From Marixanthotalea marina (GTDB lineage Bacteria > Bacteroidota > Bacteroidia > Flavobacteriales > Flavobacteriaceae): a stretch of DNA of 64,000 nt. Positions 56,370 to 64,000 of this stretch are shown here, piece after piece. Under the pieces are notes generated by a model. It ran no database searches, had not been told where the DNA came from, and worked only from the letters and a program-made list of their open reading frames with translations. Positions within the stretch are counted from its first letter, which is position 1, and each line of letters opens with the position of its first letter. Location of the stretch: assembly GCA_018883545.1 (NCBI GenBank), contig JAHLEH010000006.1:62001-126000 (forward strand), read 5' to 3'. The position numbers and the translations under genes were made by a program.

Positions 56370-56411
56370 AAATCCTACAGTTTGATTATATTATTGGCTG
56401 TAGGATTTTTA
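56370..56411 (+). terminator. Terminator after ric
   Basis: AAATCCTACAG (56370-56380) pairs with CTGTAGGATTT (56398-56408) around a 17-base loop, then T. It separates norB-ric from the next two genes. Confidence 0.7.
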
Positions 56412-56435
56412 TATTTATATCTATACTAAAACAAA

Positions 56436-57638
56436 ATGTCTAAGAAACTAATCATTGTATGTCTTGTGAATTTTCTCATAGCCGCATTGCTGGGGCTTAC
56501 TTTACGTTTCTCTTATGTGCAGGATATAGGTATAAATTATCGTTTTTTAACCCATGCGCACTCACATGTTGCCATGCTTGGCTGGGTATATTTAATGCTC
56601 TACACCCTTTTTGTCCACTATTTCACAAAACACAATAAATCATTTTACAATAAATTATTTTGGGTAACCGAAATAGCTGTTATCGGCATGTTACTCAGTT
56701 TTCCTTTTCAAGGTTATGCCCCTATTTCCATTACTTTTTCAACACTGCACATTTTTTGTAGTTATTTTTTTGCTTATCGTATCTGGAAAGACCTCTACAT
56801 TAAAAACCACCTTATTGCGTTCATGGTCAAAACTGCTTTGACTTTTATGTTATTATCCACCATAGGCATTTGGTGTTTAGGCCCAGCTGTTGGGCTTATG
56901 GGCAAAGCTTCAGCCTTTTATCAAATTGCCATACAATTCTTTTTGCATTTTCAGTTCAATGGTTGGTTTTTAATGGGTGTATTAGCCATATTATTTCATC
57001 AACTAAAAATTGAGCCTTCAAAAATCACGAATCGTTTGGTAACTGTTATTATTATTGCAACTATTTTAACTTTAGCGCTACCAGTTCAGTGGTTTACTGG
57101 CTTAACTATGCTTTACTTTTTAAATGCTACTGGCATTATACTACAAATTTGGGCCCTTATTTTATTTTTAAAAGCTATTAAGAACCCTTATAGGGTTATT
57201 TTGGCAAATGAGTCTTCTACAGTAAAATGGATGTACTATTTTGCCCTTTCTTGTTTTATATTGAAACTGGTCTTGCAGGGAATCACCCTTTTTCCAGGTT
57301 TTTCAGAAACATTAATAAACCATACAAATTTTATTATAGGGTTTATACATTTAACTATGCTTGGCACAATAAGTGGATTCCTTCTGGCTTTTATTCTAAA
57401 AGCTAAAGATCTTGAAACCAATAAAATCACGTCCTTAGGGGTTTATTTATTCCTGATTGGGTTTGTTCTCACCGAGTTTCTATTAACATTACAGGGAAGC
57501 TACTTTTATTTCCAAATTGGTTTTATTAAAAATTACTACCTTATAATATTTTCCGCTAGTATCTTTTTGCCTTTGGGCATTACTTTTATCATATATTCAT
57601 TTTTTAAAAACAAAAACGCATGTCTATTAAACCACTAA
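56436..57638 (+). CDS. Uncharacterised 12-TM histidine-rich membrane protein
   Basis: 400 residues, about 12 hydrophobic helices and almost no loops. Histidines lie in membrane-boundary positions: H40, H42 and H44 (THAHSHVAMLGW), H105 (STLHIF), H171 (FFLHFQFNGWF), H188 and H305 (FIHLTMLG). A His-x-His start followed by Gly-Trp resembles NnrS and heme-copper-oxidase subunit I helices, which bind heme in NO metabolism, but I cannot assign it to either family with confidence. It follows ric after a terminator and overlaps the hemerythrin gene by 19 bases. It probably works in NO tolerance, perhaps as a heme protein (inference). Confidence 0.7.
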   Translation: MSKKLIIVCLVNFLIAALLGLTLRFSYVQDIGINYRFLTHAHSHVAMLGWVYLMLYTLFVHYFTKHNKSFYNKLFWVTEIAVIGMLLSFPFQGYAPISITFSTLHIFCSYFFAYRIWKDLYIKNHLIAFMVKTALTFMLLSTIGIWCLGPAVGLMGKASAFYQIAIQFFLHFQFNGWFLMGVLAILFHQLKIEPSKITNRLVTVIIIATILTLALPVQWFTGLTMLYFLNATGIILQIWALILFLKAIKNPYRVILANESSTVKWMYYFALSCFILKLVLQGITLFPGFSETLINHTNFIIGFIHLTMLGTISGFLLAFILKAKDLETNKITSLGVYLFLIGFVLTEFLLTLQGSYFYFQIGFIKNYYLIIFSASIFLPLGITFIIYSFFKNKNACLLNH

Positions 57639-58081
57639 AACGCCATAAAGCTTTACAACCTTTAAGCAGGGAACATCACCACGGCCTTTTGTTGGCTTGG
57701 AAAATACGTTCTGGTCTTAATAAAAATATTGCAATTGAACGCATTAAGGCATATACCGATTGGTTTTTTAAAACCCATCTGATACCCCATTTTGAAATGG
57801 AAGAAAAACACATCTTCACTCTTCTAGGCAATGATAACGATTTAGTTAAAAAGGCGCTTTCAGAACACAAAAGGCTAGCTATGTTATTCAACCAGACCGA
57901 AGACACTAAAAAAAACCTGTCCTTAATTGAAGAAGAACTAGAACAACATATTAGGTTTGAAGAACGTGTACTCTTCCCTGAAATACAGAAAATAGCAACT
58001 CCAGATCAATTTGCCGAAATAGAAGAAATTCATCAATCAATCCCCTTTAAGGATAAAGTTGATGATGAATTTTGGAAATAG
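57620..58081 (+). CDS. Hemerythrin-domain protein
   Basis: 153 residues. A hemerythrin-like four-helix bundle with candidate ligands H19-H21 (SREHHHGLLL), H53, H57/E61 (HLIPHFEMEEKH), H64, H83 (SEHKRL) and H110 with E114 (EQHIRFEERVLFPE). Likely binds a non-heme di-iron centre for O2 or NO. Its ATG is inside the previous gene (19-base overlap), so the pair is translationally coupled. Converges on the porin-like gene 12 bp away. Confidence 0.88.
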   Translation: MSIKPLKRHKALQPLSREHHHGLLLAWKIRSGLNKNIAIERIKAYTDWFFKTHLIPHFEMEEKHIFTLLGNDNDLVKKALSEHKRLAMLFNQTEDTKKNLSLIEEELEQHIRFEERVLFPEIQKIATPDQFAEIEEIHQSIPFKDKVDDEFWK

Positions 58082-58093
58082 TATTTAAAAAAA

Positions 58094-59344
58094 TCACTTT
58101 TTAAAACTAAGAAGTTCAGGTTTTATGGTTAACATAGCCCAAGCCCAGTTTTGGGTTTTAGAAGCATTACCTCCTTTTAAAATTTCCATAGTATCGCTGG
58201 CAAATAGCTGTGAATAGCCCACATTTAAATTGATGTTCTTTTGAAATCTGTAGGTTGCTACCAAATCAATCTCAGTACCAAGATAATTATTCATTTTTTC
58301 AAAACCGTTAAAAACTGTTTTTGCAGATGAAAACAAATGTGGTGTAAAGGTTATACCAAATCGATTTTGGGTAAATTTTACATTGGCATAAATATCTGTT
58401 AAACCTACCGAATTGGCATGATTTCCCACATAAAAATAATCCATATAACCATTAAATTTGTGGTTGGTTCCAAAAAGCGGATTGAAAGATTTGTTATTCC
58501 CCGAAGTATCATTCATGTCGGTTCCAGAAAGGTATTCGCTACCAAACCCTATCTGCCAGTTCTCTGTAACATAATGGCTTAAATCGGCCCCAACATACCA
58601 AGCTGAAACATTTGCATTAGCGAGGGTTCCCGATTGGCCATAAACTGAAAATTCACCAACCCATTTCGGTTTATTTAAATTATAAAACACCCCATAGGTT
58701 TGTAAATACTGTGTTTTAAAATTTGAAAGCCCTTCTTCAAACTGAAAGCCCGTGTTTAAAAAAAGAAAACTTAAATACGAAGTATCTAAATGATAAACAT
58801 ACTTTAAAAACTGCATGTTCTTATAATTGTTTACATCGTACCTGGCTTCTATAATGGTTTCCTTTTCCGAACTTATTGATAAACCTAAATTTACCGAATG
58901 CTTATTAGGAGTGTAAGATATTAAAAAAGCATCATGGCTCCTTCCCTGTTGCGCCCAATCTAATCCCCCCATAATCCGTTGGTTATCAAAAGAGAAAACC
59001 TGACGCCCTATTTTAAAGCTCCATAAATCATTTAAATCATACTGGGCATACCCTTCAAACAAAGCAACACCGTTTGAACTGTTGCTCATGTTTGTTGCAA
59101 CGTCACCCCAAACCCTTACATCTTGCACCCGGAGCATCAATTTTATTTTATCCTGACCAAAGCCAATGTTTAATCTGCTACGTTGCGATACAAAGGACGC
59201 AGGTTTTTCACCATCATCAAGTAAGCTTTTAAAACCATGTCTAAATTCATAACGTGGCCTAATCTCTGCTGAAAGTTCTAAATTTTGGGCAAAAACCACC
59301 TGGTTTAATGCTATTAGAAGCATTAAATGATATAATCGTTTCAT
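58094..59344 (-). CDS. Alginate-export-like outer-membrane beta barrel
   Basis: 416 residues with a signal peptide (ending VFAQN, about 20). The barrel family is recognised from LELSAEIRPRYEFRHGF, SQRSRLNIGFGQDKIKLMLRVQDVRVWGD, FKIGRQVFSFDNQRIMGGLDWAQQGRSHD and the final strand WAWAMLTIKPELLSFKK. Probably a porin; as the last gene of the nirK operon it may pass nitrite or other small anions, not alginate. This role is inferred from position. 22 bp after the SCO gene. Confidence 0.85.
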   Translation of the reverse strand: MKRLYHLMLLIALNQVVFAQNLELSAEIRPRYEFRHGFKSLLDDGEKPASFVSQRSRLNIGFGQDKIKLMLRVQDVRVWGDVATNMSNSSNGVALFEGYAQYDLNDLWSFKIGRQVFSFDNQRIMGGLDWAQQGRSHDAFLISYTPNKHSVNLGLSISSEKETIIEARYDVNNYKNMQFLKYVYHLDTSYLSFLFLNTGFQFEEGLSNFKTQYLQTYGVFYNLNKPKWVGEFSVYGQSGTLANANVSAWYVGADLSHYVTENWQIGFGSEYLSGTDMNDTSGNNKSFNPLFGTNHKFNGYMDYFYVGNHANSVGLTDIYANVKFTQNRFGITFTPHLFSSAKTVFNGFEKMNNYLGTEIDLVATYRFQKNINLNVGYSQLFASDTMEILKGGNASKTQNWAWAMLTIKPELLSFKK

Positions 59345-59366
59345 TTTATTTGTTGTTTATTTTACT

Positions 59367-60098
59367 CTAAGGTGTTACATCTAAAATGGTTGCAACCGTT
59401 TGTGTATTATCCACTCCCAAACCTTCCTGTTGGAATTTAAGTTCTCCTTGGGCATCGAAAACCGAAATAATATTGGAATGGGAAAAGTCTATAGGCGAAA
59501 TCTCTTTATACTTTACAGAAAGCACATTAGCAAATTCCCTTAACCCACTTTTGGTCCCCTGTAGAAAAGTCCAATGTTCTTCGTCCATAAAGTTTTCTTT
59601 TGCAAAAGCCTTTAAACGCTCAGGAAAATCGTTTTCGGGGTCAATGCTCACAAAGACAAATTGAATATCTTTTAATTTTCCATCGGGTATATCAGCTTCA
59701 ATATGGCGCATATCGGCCACCAATCTGGGGCACGCTGCTTTACATGATGTATATATCATTACCACCACTAGGGTTTTGCCCTTTAAATCTTTAAGCTGAA
59801 TGCTTTCCCCTTCTTCTGTATGCCATTGTGATGTTAGATTAAAAATAGAAGCATCAGTAATCCCTTCGTTATCATCTAAAACACTTTTAGAAAGTTGAGC
59901 CAAAGGCTGTAAATCCATTTTACATATAGGGCATGTACCAGATTCTTTGTAGGTTTTACCGTTTTCACAATCCATGGGGCATTGGTAAACCAAATCGTTA
60001 TCACTATTTGCTTTTTTATTGGAATTACAGTTTTGCAATAACGATAACGCAAAAAGCATTAAAAATAAGTACTTAAAAGTTTTCATTAGTTTTTTCAT
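59367..60098 (-). CDS. SCO family protein with N-terminal heavy-metal-binding domain
   Basis: 243 residues. Lipobox LLQNC (Cys24), a heavy-metal-binding domain with YQCPMDC and GTCPICKMDLQPL (about 38-66), then an SCO1/SenC thioredoxin fold with the copper CxxxC at C119 and C123 (TSCKAACPRL) and His in DFSHSNII. It would deliver copper to NirK at the periplasmic side. The start overlaps the 3' end of the nirV-like gene by 26 bases. Third gene of the nirK operon. Confidence 0.92.
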   Translation of the reverse strand: MKKLMKTFKYLFLMLFALSLLQNCNSNKKANSDNDLVYQCPMDCENGKTYKESGTCPICKMDLQPLAQLSKSVLDDNEGITDASIFNLTSQWHTEEGESIQLKDLKGKTLVVVMIYTSCKAACPRLVADMRHIEADIPDGKLKDIQFVFVSIDPENDFPERLKAFAKENFMDEEHWTFLQGTKSGLREFANVLSVKYKEISPIDFSHSNIISVFDAQGELKFQQEGLGVDNTQTVATILDVTP

Positions 60099-60876
60099 TT
60101 ATATCCTTAACACATCTAAAGCCTAAGTTCTTCATTGAGTATTTAGCCTTTAAGCTACCACGAATAGCGTAGCGCATAAAAGCTGCATAATTCATTAAGT
60201 CGGTAGCATTAATAGCAGCACTGCCACAAAACAGATCACTATCCTTGTCAACATCTTTTCGCGATTCTCCAGTGATTAAAACAGAATTGAAATCTAAAGT
60301 CCACTCCCAAACCAAACCGTGCAAATCGTAAACACCCCAGTAGTTTTTGGGATTTAATCCTATACTGTTTTCGTTGGAACGGGGTGCCTCATACCACGAT
60401 AATATTTTTTCATTATACGATGGTTTTATGCGTGCATCTTTAGTCGTTTCATCTGCCATGGCTACATACTCCCATTCATCAACTGTTGGTAAACGTTTGT
60501 CTTGACATTCACAATAGGCCTTAGCTGCAAACCAAGATACATAGGTTACTGGACTGTTAGGTTGTTCTGAATCCTTAAGTTCAAAATCATTCTTCCAATT
60601 GGATAAATAACTTGTGTCCACGAACAATTTGATTGCTTTCGATTTTTGCCATTCAGGGTACTTCTTTACGAATGCCTCAAACTGTGTGTTGGTAACGGGA
60701 TATACATCCATTTTAAAATCCTTTACTTCAACCACAGTAGAATCTCTTCCATAAAGGGGCAAATAACGGCTTCCTTTAATGTAAACCATGGCTTCTTCAG
60801 TCTGTGACTGAGCATGAAGAACTACTGGCTGAAACATTAATAAGGACAACAAAAAGCAAAAAGCTATTTTTTTCAT
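60073..60876 (-). CDS. nirV: NirV-like SUMF1/formylglycine-enzyme-fold protein
   Basis: 267 residues from the second in-frame ATG (MKKIAFCFLLS, signal peptide); the first ATG at 60885 adds MCV. The C-type-lectin-like SUMF1 fold is seen in FKMDVYPVTNTQFEAFVKKYPEWQ, PVTYVSWFAAKAYCECQDKRLPTVDEWEYVA, GVYDLHGLVWEWTLDF and MKNLGFRCV. The two active-site cysteines of true formylglycine-generating enzyme are absent from the matching region (MNYAAFMRYAIRGS). This agrees with NirV, a SUMF1-like partner gene next to nirK in proteobacteria. Starts 13 bp after nirK. Function of NirV is not established. Confidence 0.75.
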   Translation of the reverse strand: MKKIAFCFLLSLLMFQPVVLHAQSQTEEAMVYIKGSRYLPLYGRDSTVVEVKDFKMDVYPVTNTQFEAFVKKYPEWQKSKAIKLFVDTSYLSNWKNDFELKDSEQPNSPVTYVSWFAAKAYCECQDKRLPTVDEWEYVAMADETTKDARIKPSYNEKILSWYEAPRSNENSIGLNPKNYWGVYDLHGLVWEWTLDFNSVLITGESRKDVDKDSDLFCGSAAINATDLMNYAAFMRYAIRGSLKAKYSMKNLGFRCVKDINEKTNENF

Positions 60877-60889
60877 GACACACAATACA

Positions 60890-62359
60890 TTATTTATTTT
60901 TAACCTTATCGACCATTTCTTTGGTCACTACAGCTTTAGAATTACCCCAACTATGGTACACATAAGTTAGTACATTGGCTATTTCTTCTGAAGATAGCAT
61001 TTGTCTGGTCATTACACTATTATAGGTTTCGCCGTTTACGGTAATCTCCCCTGTTAAACCATTAACAACGGCACCAATCGCTCTATCTACATCAGCATTG
61101 AGATAATCTGATTTTGCCAGTGGTGGAAAGGCGTTTGGAACACCTTGCCCTTCTGCTTGGTGACAAGCAAAACAAGTTTGCATGTACGTTTGTTTACCAA
61201 ATTCAAGTTGTTCTTCTAATGATTTGGCTGGAATTTGCGATTCTACAATTTCATTTGTAGTTGGCATTTCTTGAATACCACCTCCTTCTGGCAAATAGAT
61301 GTCATCACGCAACTCTCCAGAATAAATTTTCTTATTTTCTTCGCCTTCTACTTTTAGCATACCCAAAGCCCCTTTATTAAAAGCTCTAAAAATAGAGTGG
61401 TCTACCAAAATAAAGGTACCTGGTACATCTACCCTGAATTCTACAATGGCCGCACCACCAGCTGGAATAAGGGTTGTTTGTATATTTTCGTTAAGTAGAT
61501 CACCGCCTTCAACATATACTTTATCAAAAATCTCTCCAATTACGTGAAAAGATGACACCAAATTTGGACCACCATTTCCAACGAACAAACGCACTGTTTC
61601 ACCAACATTGGCAGTAATAGCATTATCGCCTGTTAAAGCGCCTACACTACCATTAAATACTACATAATCGGCGTTTTCATCTACTGCTTTTTGCATATCA
61701 AACGGTTGCAACCCACGCTCACCATTTTTTCCTTTGGTATAAAAATCGCCCTGCATGATATAATATTCTTTATCTACAGGAGGCAATCCGCCATCTGGTT
61801 CCACTAAAATAAGGCCATACATACCATTGGCAATGTGCATCCCTACCGGAGCAGTGGCACAATGGTAAACATATAATCCTGGATTTAAGGTTTTAAACGA
61901 AAACACTTTTTCATGACCTGGTGCCACAAACGATGATTCTGCTCCGCCTCCAGGTCCAGTAACCGCATGCAAATCGATGTTATGGGGTAATTTGTTATCA
62001 GGGTGATTTTGTAAATGGAATTCAACCTCGTCTCCTACCCGTGTTCTAATAAAACTTCCAGGTACGGTACCGCCAAAGGTCCAATATACGTATTTAACAC
62101 CATCGGTCATTTCGCCTTCTTTCTCCAAAATTTCCATTTCAACAATTAACTTTTTAGCTTTACGTTTTCCTGCAGGTTTGGGCACGAACGGTGGTGAGGT
62201 TAGTTCTGCTTTCATTTCCATAGTAACAGGAATCGCACTGCTGTCAATGTTCGCTTCCTTATCCGTACCTACACAAGCCAAAAGGCTAAATGCCATGAAT
62301 CCAGTAATTAACCAACTTTTGGTTAACAGATTATTTTTGTTGTTAAAGAGTGGTTTCAT
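60890..62359 (-). CDS. nirK: Copper nitrite reductase fused to cytochrome c
   Basis: 489 residues. Lipobox LLAC (Cys29), so probably a periplasmic lipoprotein. Two cupredoxin domains: type 1 copper ligands H126, C167, H175 and M180; type 2 ligands H131, H166 and H321; catalytic D129 and H272. A C-terminal c-type heme domain starts near 385, with CFACH (396-400) and a distal Met candidate in VMTRQML. Reduces nitrite to NO; the fused heme would receive electrons directly. First gene of a minus-strand operon with nirV-like, SCO and porin-like genes. Confidence 0.96.
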   Translation of the reverse strand: MKPLFNNKNNLLTKSWLITGFMAFSLLACVGTDKEANIDSSAIPVTMEMKAELTSPPFVPKPAGKRKAKKLIVEMEILEKEGEMTDGVKYVYWTFGGTVPGSFIRTRVGDEVEFHLQNHPDNKLPHNIDLHAVTGPGGGAESSFVAPGHEKVFSFKTLNPGLYVYHCATAPVGMHIANGMYGLILVEPDGGLPPVDKEYYIMQGDFYTKGKNGERGLQPFDMQKAVDENADYVVFNGSVGALTGDNAITANVGETVRLFVGNGGPNLVSSFHVIGEIFDKVYVEGGDLLNENIQTTLIPAGGAAIVEFRVDVPGTFILVDHSIFRAFNKGALGMLKVEGEENKKIYSGELRDDIYLPEGGGIQEMPTTNEIVESQIPAKSLEEQLEFGKQTYMQTCFACHQAEGQGVPNAFPPLAKSDYLNADVDRAIGAVVNGLTGEITVNGETYNSVMTRQMLSSEEIANVLTYVYHSWGNSKAVVTKEMVDKVKNK

Positions 62360-62401
62360 TGAATTACTTTTTTAAAGATTAGATATTATAATTTTATTCT
62401 T

Positions 62402-62446
62402 AATTAGGATATTTTTATCCTTATTTAAAATATATGGTCAAATATA
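62402..62446 (-). promoter_or_regulatory. nirK promoter and NsrR-like operator
   Basis: On the minus strand a -7 box TATATTTG (62439-62446) is followed downstream by AATTA GGATA-N4-TATCC TTATT (plus strand 62402-62425). The core is identical to the norB operator, and it lies just inside the expected transcript start, a repressor position. It is 43-66 bases before the nirK start. The rest of the 254-bp spacer shows only AT-rich sequence and the ArsR site. Confidence 0.75.
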
Positions 62447-62582
62447 AAAGAAGCTTTCAATCATTAATATGATAAAAATCATAAAATGTAATTTTCATTA
62501 TCAAGCATCAATGTAATAAAAATCTTAATAAATTACAATTATCTGCTTTTCTATAAAATTAAGTTTTATTAATCAAAATATT

Positions 62583-62600
62583 AATCGTAATATTGCGATT
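62583..62600. promoter_or_regulatory. ArsR-type operator 1
   Basis: AATCGTAATATTGCGATT is an 18-bp near palindrome (one mismatch pair), 13 bases before the arsR start, the usual place for ArsR autorepression. Confidence 0.75.
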
Positions 62601-62613
62601 ATATAATTAAACA

Positions 62614-62943
62614 ATGGGATTAGTCAAAACTGAAATATTTACAGATGCACAAAATGAGGTAGCACTTTTTGCTAAGGCGTTTGGGCATCCTGCTAGGGTT
62701 GCCATTTTACAGTATCTATTTAAAACAAATGCATGTGTGTGTGGCGATATTGTAAACGAAATAGGACTTGCCCAGCCTACCATTTCGCAACATTTAAAAG
62801 AATTGAAACAATTGGGATTGATTAAAGGCAATGTTGAAGGCACCAGTGTTTGCTATTGTATTGACAAAGAAAATTGGACAAAAATGAAACAGGTGATGCT
62901 AGAATTTTTAGATCAAGATATTGCAAACTCCAGCTGTTGTTAA
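62614..62943 (+). CDS. arsR: Arsenic-responsive ArsR repressor
   Basis: 109-residue winged helix. FAKAFGHPARVAILQYLF leads to CVCGDIVNEIGLAQPTISQHLKELKQLGLIKG. The pair C41-V-C43 in the DNA-binding helix matches the arsenite site of E. coli ArsR (CVC), and the protein ends in a further Cys pair (SSCC). Represses the downstream operon until As(III) or Sb(III) binds. Palindromes lie before this gene and before the next. Confidence 0.92.
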   Translation: MGLVKTEIFTDAQNEVALFAKAFGHPARVAILQYLFKTNACVCGDIVNEIGLAQPTISQHLKELKQLGLIKGNVEGTSVCYCIDKENWTKMKQVMLEFLDQDIANSSCC

Positions 62944-62959
62944 AAAATTTAAATCTATT

Positions 62960-62977
62960 AATCGCAATATTGCAATA
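62960..62977 (+). promoter_or_regulatory. ArsR-type operator 2
   Basis: AATCGCAATATTGCAATA, the same 18-bp pattern as before arsR, 19 bases before the DUF6428 gene. It suggests a second ArsR-controlled promoter inside the operon. Confidence 0.7.
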
Positions 62978-62995
62978 ATTTAATATATAAAAACA

Positions 62996-63466
62996 ATGAA
63001 ACTATCAGACGTAAAAAACAAATTGAATAGTTTAGAACAAATCGCTTTTCAATTACCTAACGGTACATTGGTGCCAGAACATTTTCATGTGACTGAAATA
63101 GGCAAAATAACCAAACATTTTATTGATTGTGGCGGCACCATTAGAGATGAGGAGGTTGTAAACTTCCAACTATGGAATGCCAACGATTATAACCATAGGC
63201 TGCATCCTGAAAAATTATTGAAAATTATTGAGCTTTCAGAAAAAAAGCTAAACATAGAAGATTCTGAAGTTGAAGTGGAATATCAAGGCGAGACCATTGG
63301 CAAATTTGGATTGGATTTTGATGGCACACACTTTCTATTGACCACCAAACAAACCGATTGCTTGGCAAAAGACAACTGTGGTGTACCCAAAGAAAAACCT
63401 AAAGTAAAACTTTCAGAATTACAATCCCAATCGGCTTGCTGTGCTCCTAACAGTGGTTGTTGTTAA
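62996..63466 (+). CDS. DUF6428 protein of the arsenic operon
   Basis: 156 residues. Domain block: LPNGTLVPEHFHVTEIGKITKHFIDCGGTIRDEEVVNFQLW and LHPEKLLKIIELSEKKL, as in small proteins regularly found in Bacteroidota ars operons. The C-terminal tail SACCAPNSGCC has four Cys in 11 residues and the middle has C119/C124, so arsenite or other thiophilic metal binding is plausible. The conserved HFH could also bind metal. Function unproven. Confidence 0.85.
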   Translation: MKLSDVKNKLNSLEQIAFQLPNGTLVPEHFHVTEIGKITKHFIDCGGTIRDEEVVNFQLWNANDYNHRLHPEKLLKIIELSEKKLNIEDSEVEVEYQGETIGKFGLDFDGTHFLLTTKQTDCLAKDNCGVPKEKPKVKLSELQSQSACCAPNSGCC

Positions 63467-63487
63467 CTAAACAAACCGTAAAAACGT

Positions 63488-64000
63488 ATGTCATTATTCA
63501 AAGAAATTGAAAATACCATTTCGACATTGAATGTTGAAACCATAACGGATTCCCGTAAGGATACCCTAAAACCTTTAATCGCATTTATCCAGACAAAAGT
63601 TGACGAAGATAAGGACGTTCGTCTCAATTTTATTTGTACCCATAATTCGCGCAGAAGTCATTTATCGCAAGTTTGGGCGCAAACATTAGCGTATTATTTC
63701 AATGTGAAAAATGTGTTTTGTTATTCAGGTGGCACCGAAAGCACGGCTTTGTTCCCTATGGTGGCTGAAACCTTAAAACAATCAGGTTTTAAAATCAACA
63801 TAATATCGGAAACCAACAACCCCATTTACAGCATTAAATTTGCTGAAAATGCACATCCAGTAATTGGATTTTCAAAAAAGTTTGATGATGCGTTTAATCC
63901 AGCCTCAGCATTTGCAGCTATTATGACCTGTTCGCAAGCCGATGCTGGTTGCCCGTTTATTGCTGGAGCCGAAAAGCGTATACCTATAACCTTTGAAGAC
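63488..64000 (+). CDS. arsC: Thioredoxin-type arsenate reductase (partial, runs off the window)
   Basis: 171 codons from ATG 63488 to the window end with no stop. Low-molecular-weight phosphatase fold: P-loop FICTHNSRRSHLSQ with C50 and R56 (Cx5R), then CSQADAGCPF with C148 and C155, which match the two redox cysteines of S. aureus ArsC (C82, C89). Reduces arsenate to arsenite. The frame is complete at the 5' end; 22 bp after the DUF6428 gene. Arsenite export genes would be expected beyond the window. Confidence 0.88.
   Translation, partial: MSLFKEIENTISTLNVETITDSRKDTLKPLIAFIQTKVDEDKDVRLNFICTHNSRRSHLSQVWAQTLAYYFNVKNVFCYSGGTESTALFPMVAETLKQSGFKINIISETNNPIYSIKFAENAHPVIGFSKKFDDAFNPASAFAAIMTCSQADAGCPFIAGAEKRIPITFED

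Noticed and set aside
1..64000. CRISPR arrays, insertion sequences, prophage, tRNA or rRNA genes
   Set aside because: I found no regularly spaced direct repeats, transposase or integrase frames, cloverleaf-like sequences or rRNA stretches in reading the window.

Overview
The window reads as chromosome of a Flavobacteriaceae bacterium (Bacteroidota), probably marine or environmental. The reasons are: low G+C with very AT-rich spacers; almost no Shine-Dalgarno sequences; several promoters with the Bacteroidota -7 box TAnnTTTG; and family-typical genes (type III plus beta-grasp glutamine synthetases, class II ribonucleotide reductase NrdJ, DUF3078, BlaI/M56 pair with TonB-plug modules, PPK2, MnmD). 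I see no rRNA, tRNA, CRISPR, transposase or prophage. Genus cannot be fixed from the sequence alone.

Layout: 1-36.5 kb is mostly housekeeping. It holds lysA, a PPK2 kinase, a four-gene minus-strand unit (ABC exporter ATPase and permease, MscS channel, sigma-54 activator without DNA-binding domain), grpE-dnaJ, small lipoproteins, mnmD, ilvE, a secreted DPP III-like peptidase, crcB, hsp20, MFS-ypdA, two regulators (Lrp, Crp), purU, pyrF, prfA, nrdJ and purM. 34-38 kb has two unrelated glutamine synthetases transcribed divergently. 39-42 kb is a BlaI repressor followed by an unusual M56 membrane peptidase carrying four TonB-plug-like units. 42-42.75 kb is a spacer with repeats and two micro-ORFs.

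43-52.7 kb is an L-arabinose locus: transketolase, the Nudix-type regulator AraR, a secreted GH51 arabinofuranosidase, and araB-araD-araA-galM. Three copies of one 21-bp palindrome (TAARTGT-N7-ACAYTTA) lie before transketolase, between araR and the arabinofuranosidase gene, and before araB, so the locus looks like a single AraR regulon.

52.8-62.4 kb is a nitrite/nitric oxide locus: an NsrR-like Rrf2 regulator, quinol NO reductase, the di-iron repair protein Ric, an uncharacterised 12-TM histidine-rich protein overlapping a hemerythrin gene, and facing them nirK (fused to cytochrome c), a nirV-like gene, an SCO protein with metal-binding domain, and an outer-membrane barrel. Three copies of a second palindrome (RGATA-N4-TRTCC) precede the regulator, norB and nirK. 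Together these would reduce nitrite to NO and NO to N2O and repair nitrosative damage. 62.6-64 kb starts an arsenic operon (arsR, DUF6428, arsC cut by the window end) with two near-identical ArsR-type palindromes. The most novel content is the two inferred regulons, the 12-TM protein, the M56/plug fusion and the NirV-like protein lacking formylglycine-enzyme cysteines.
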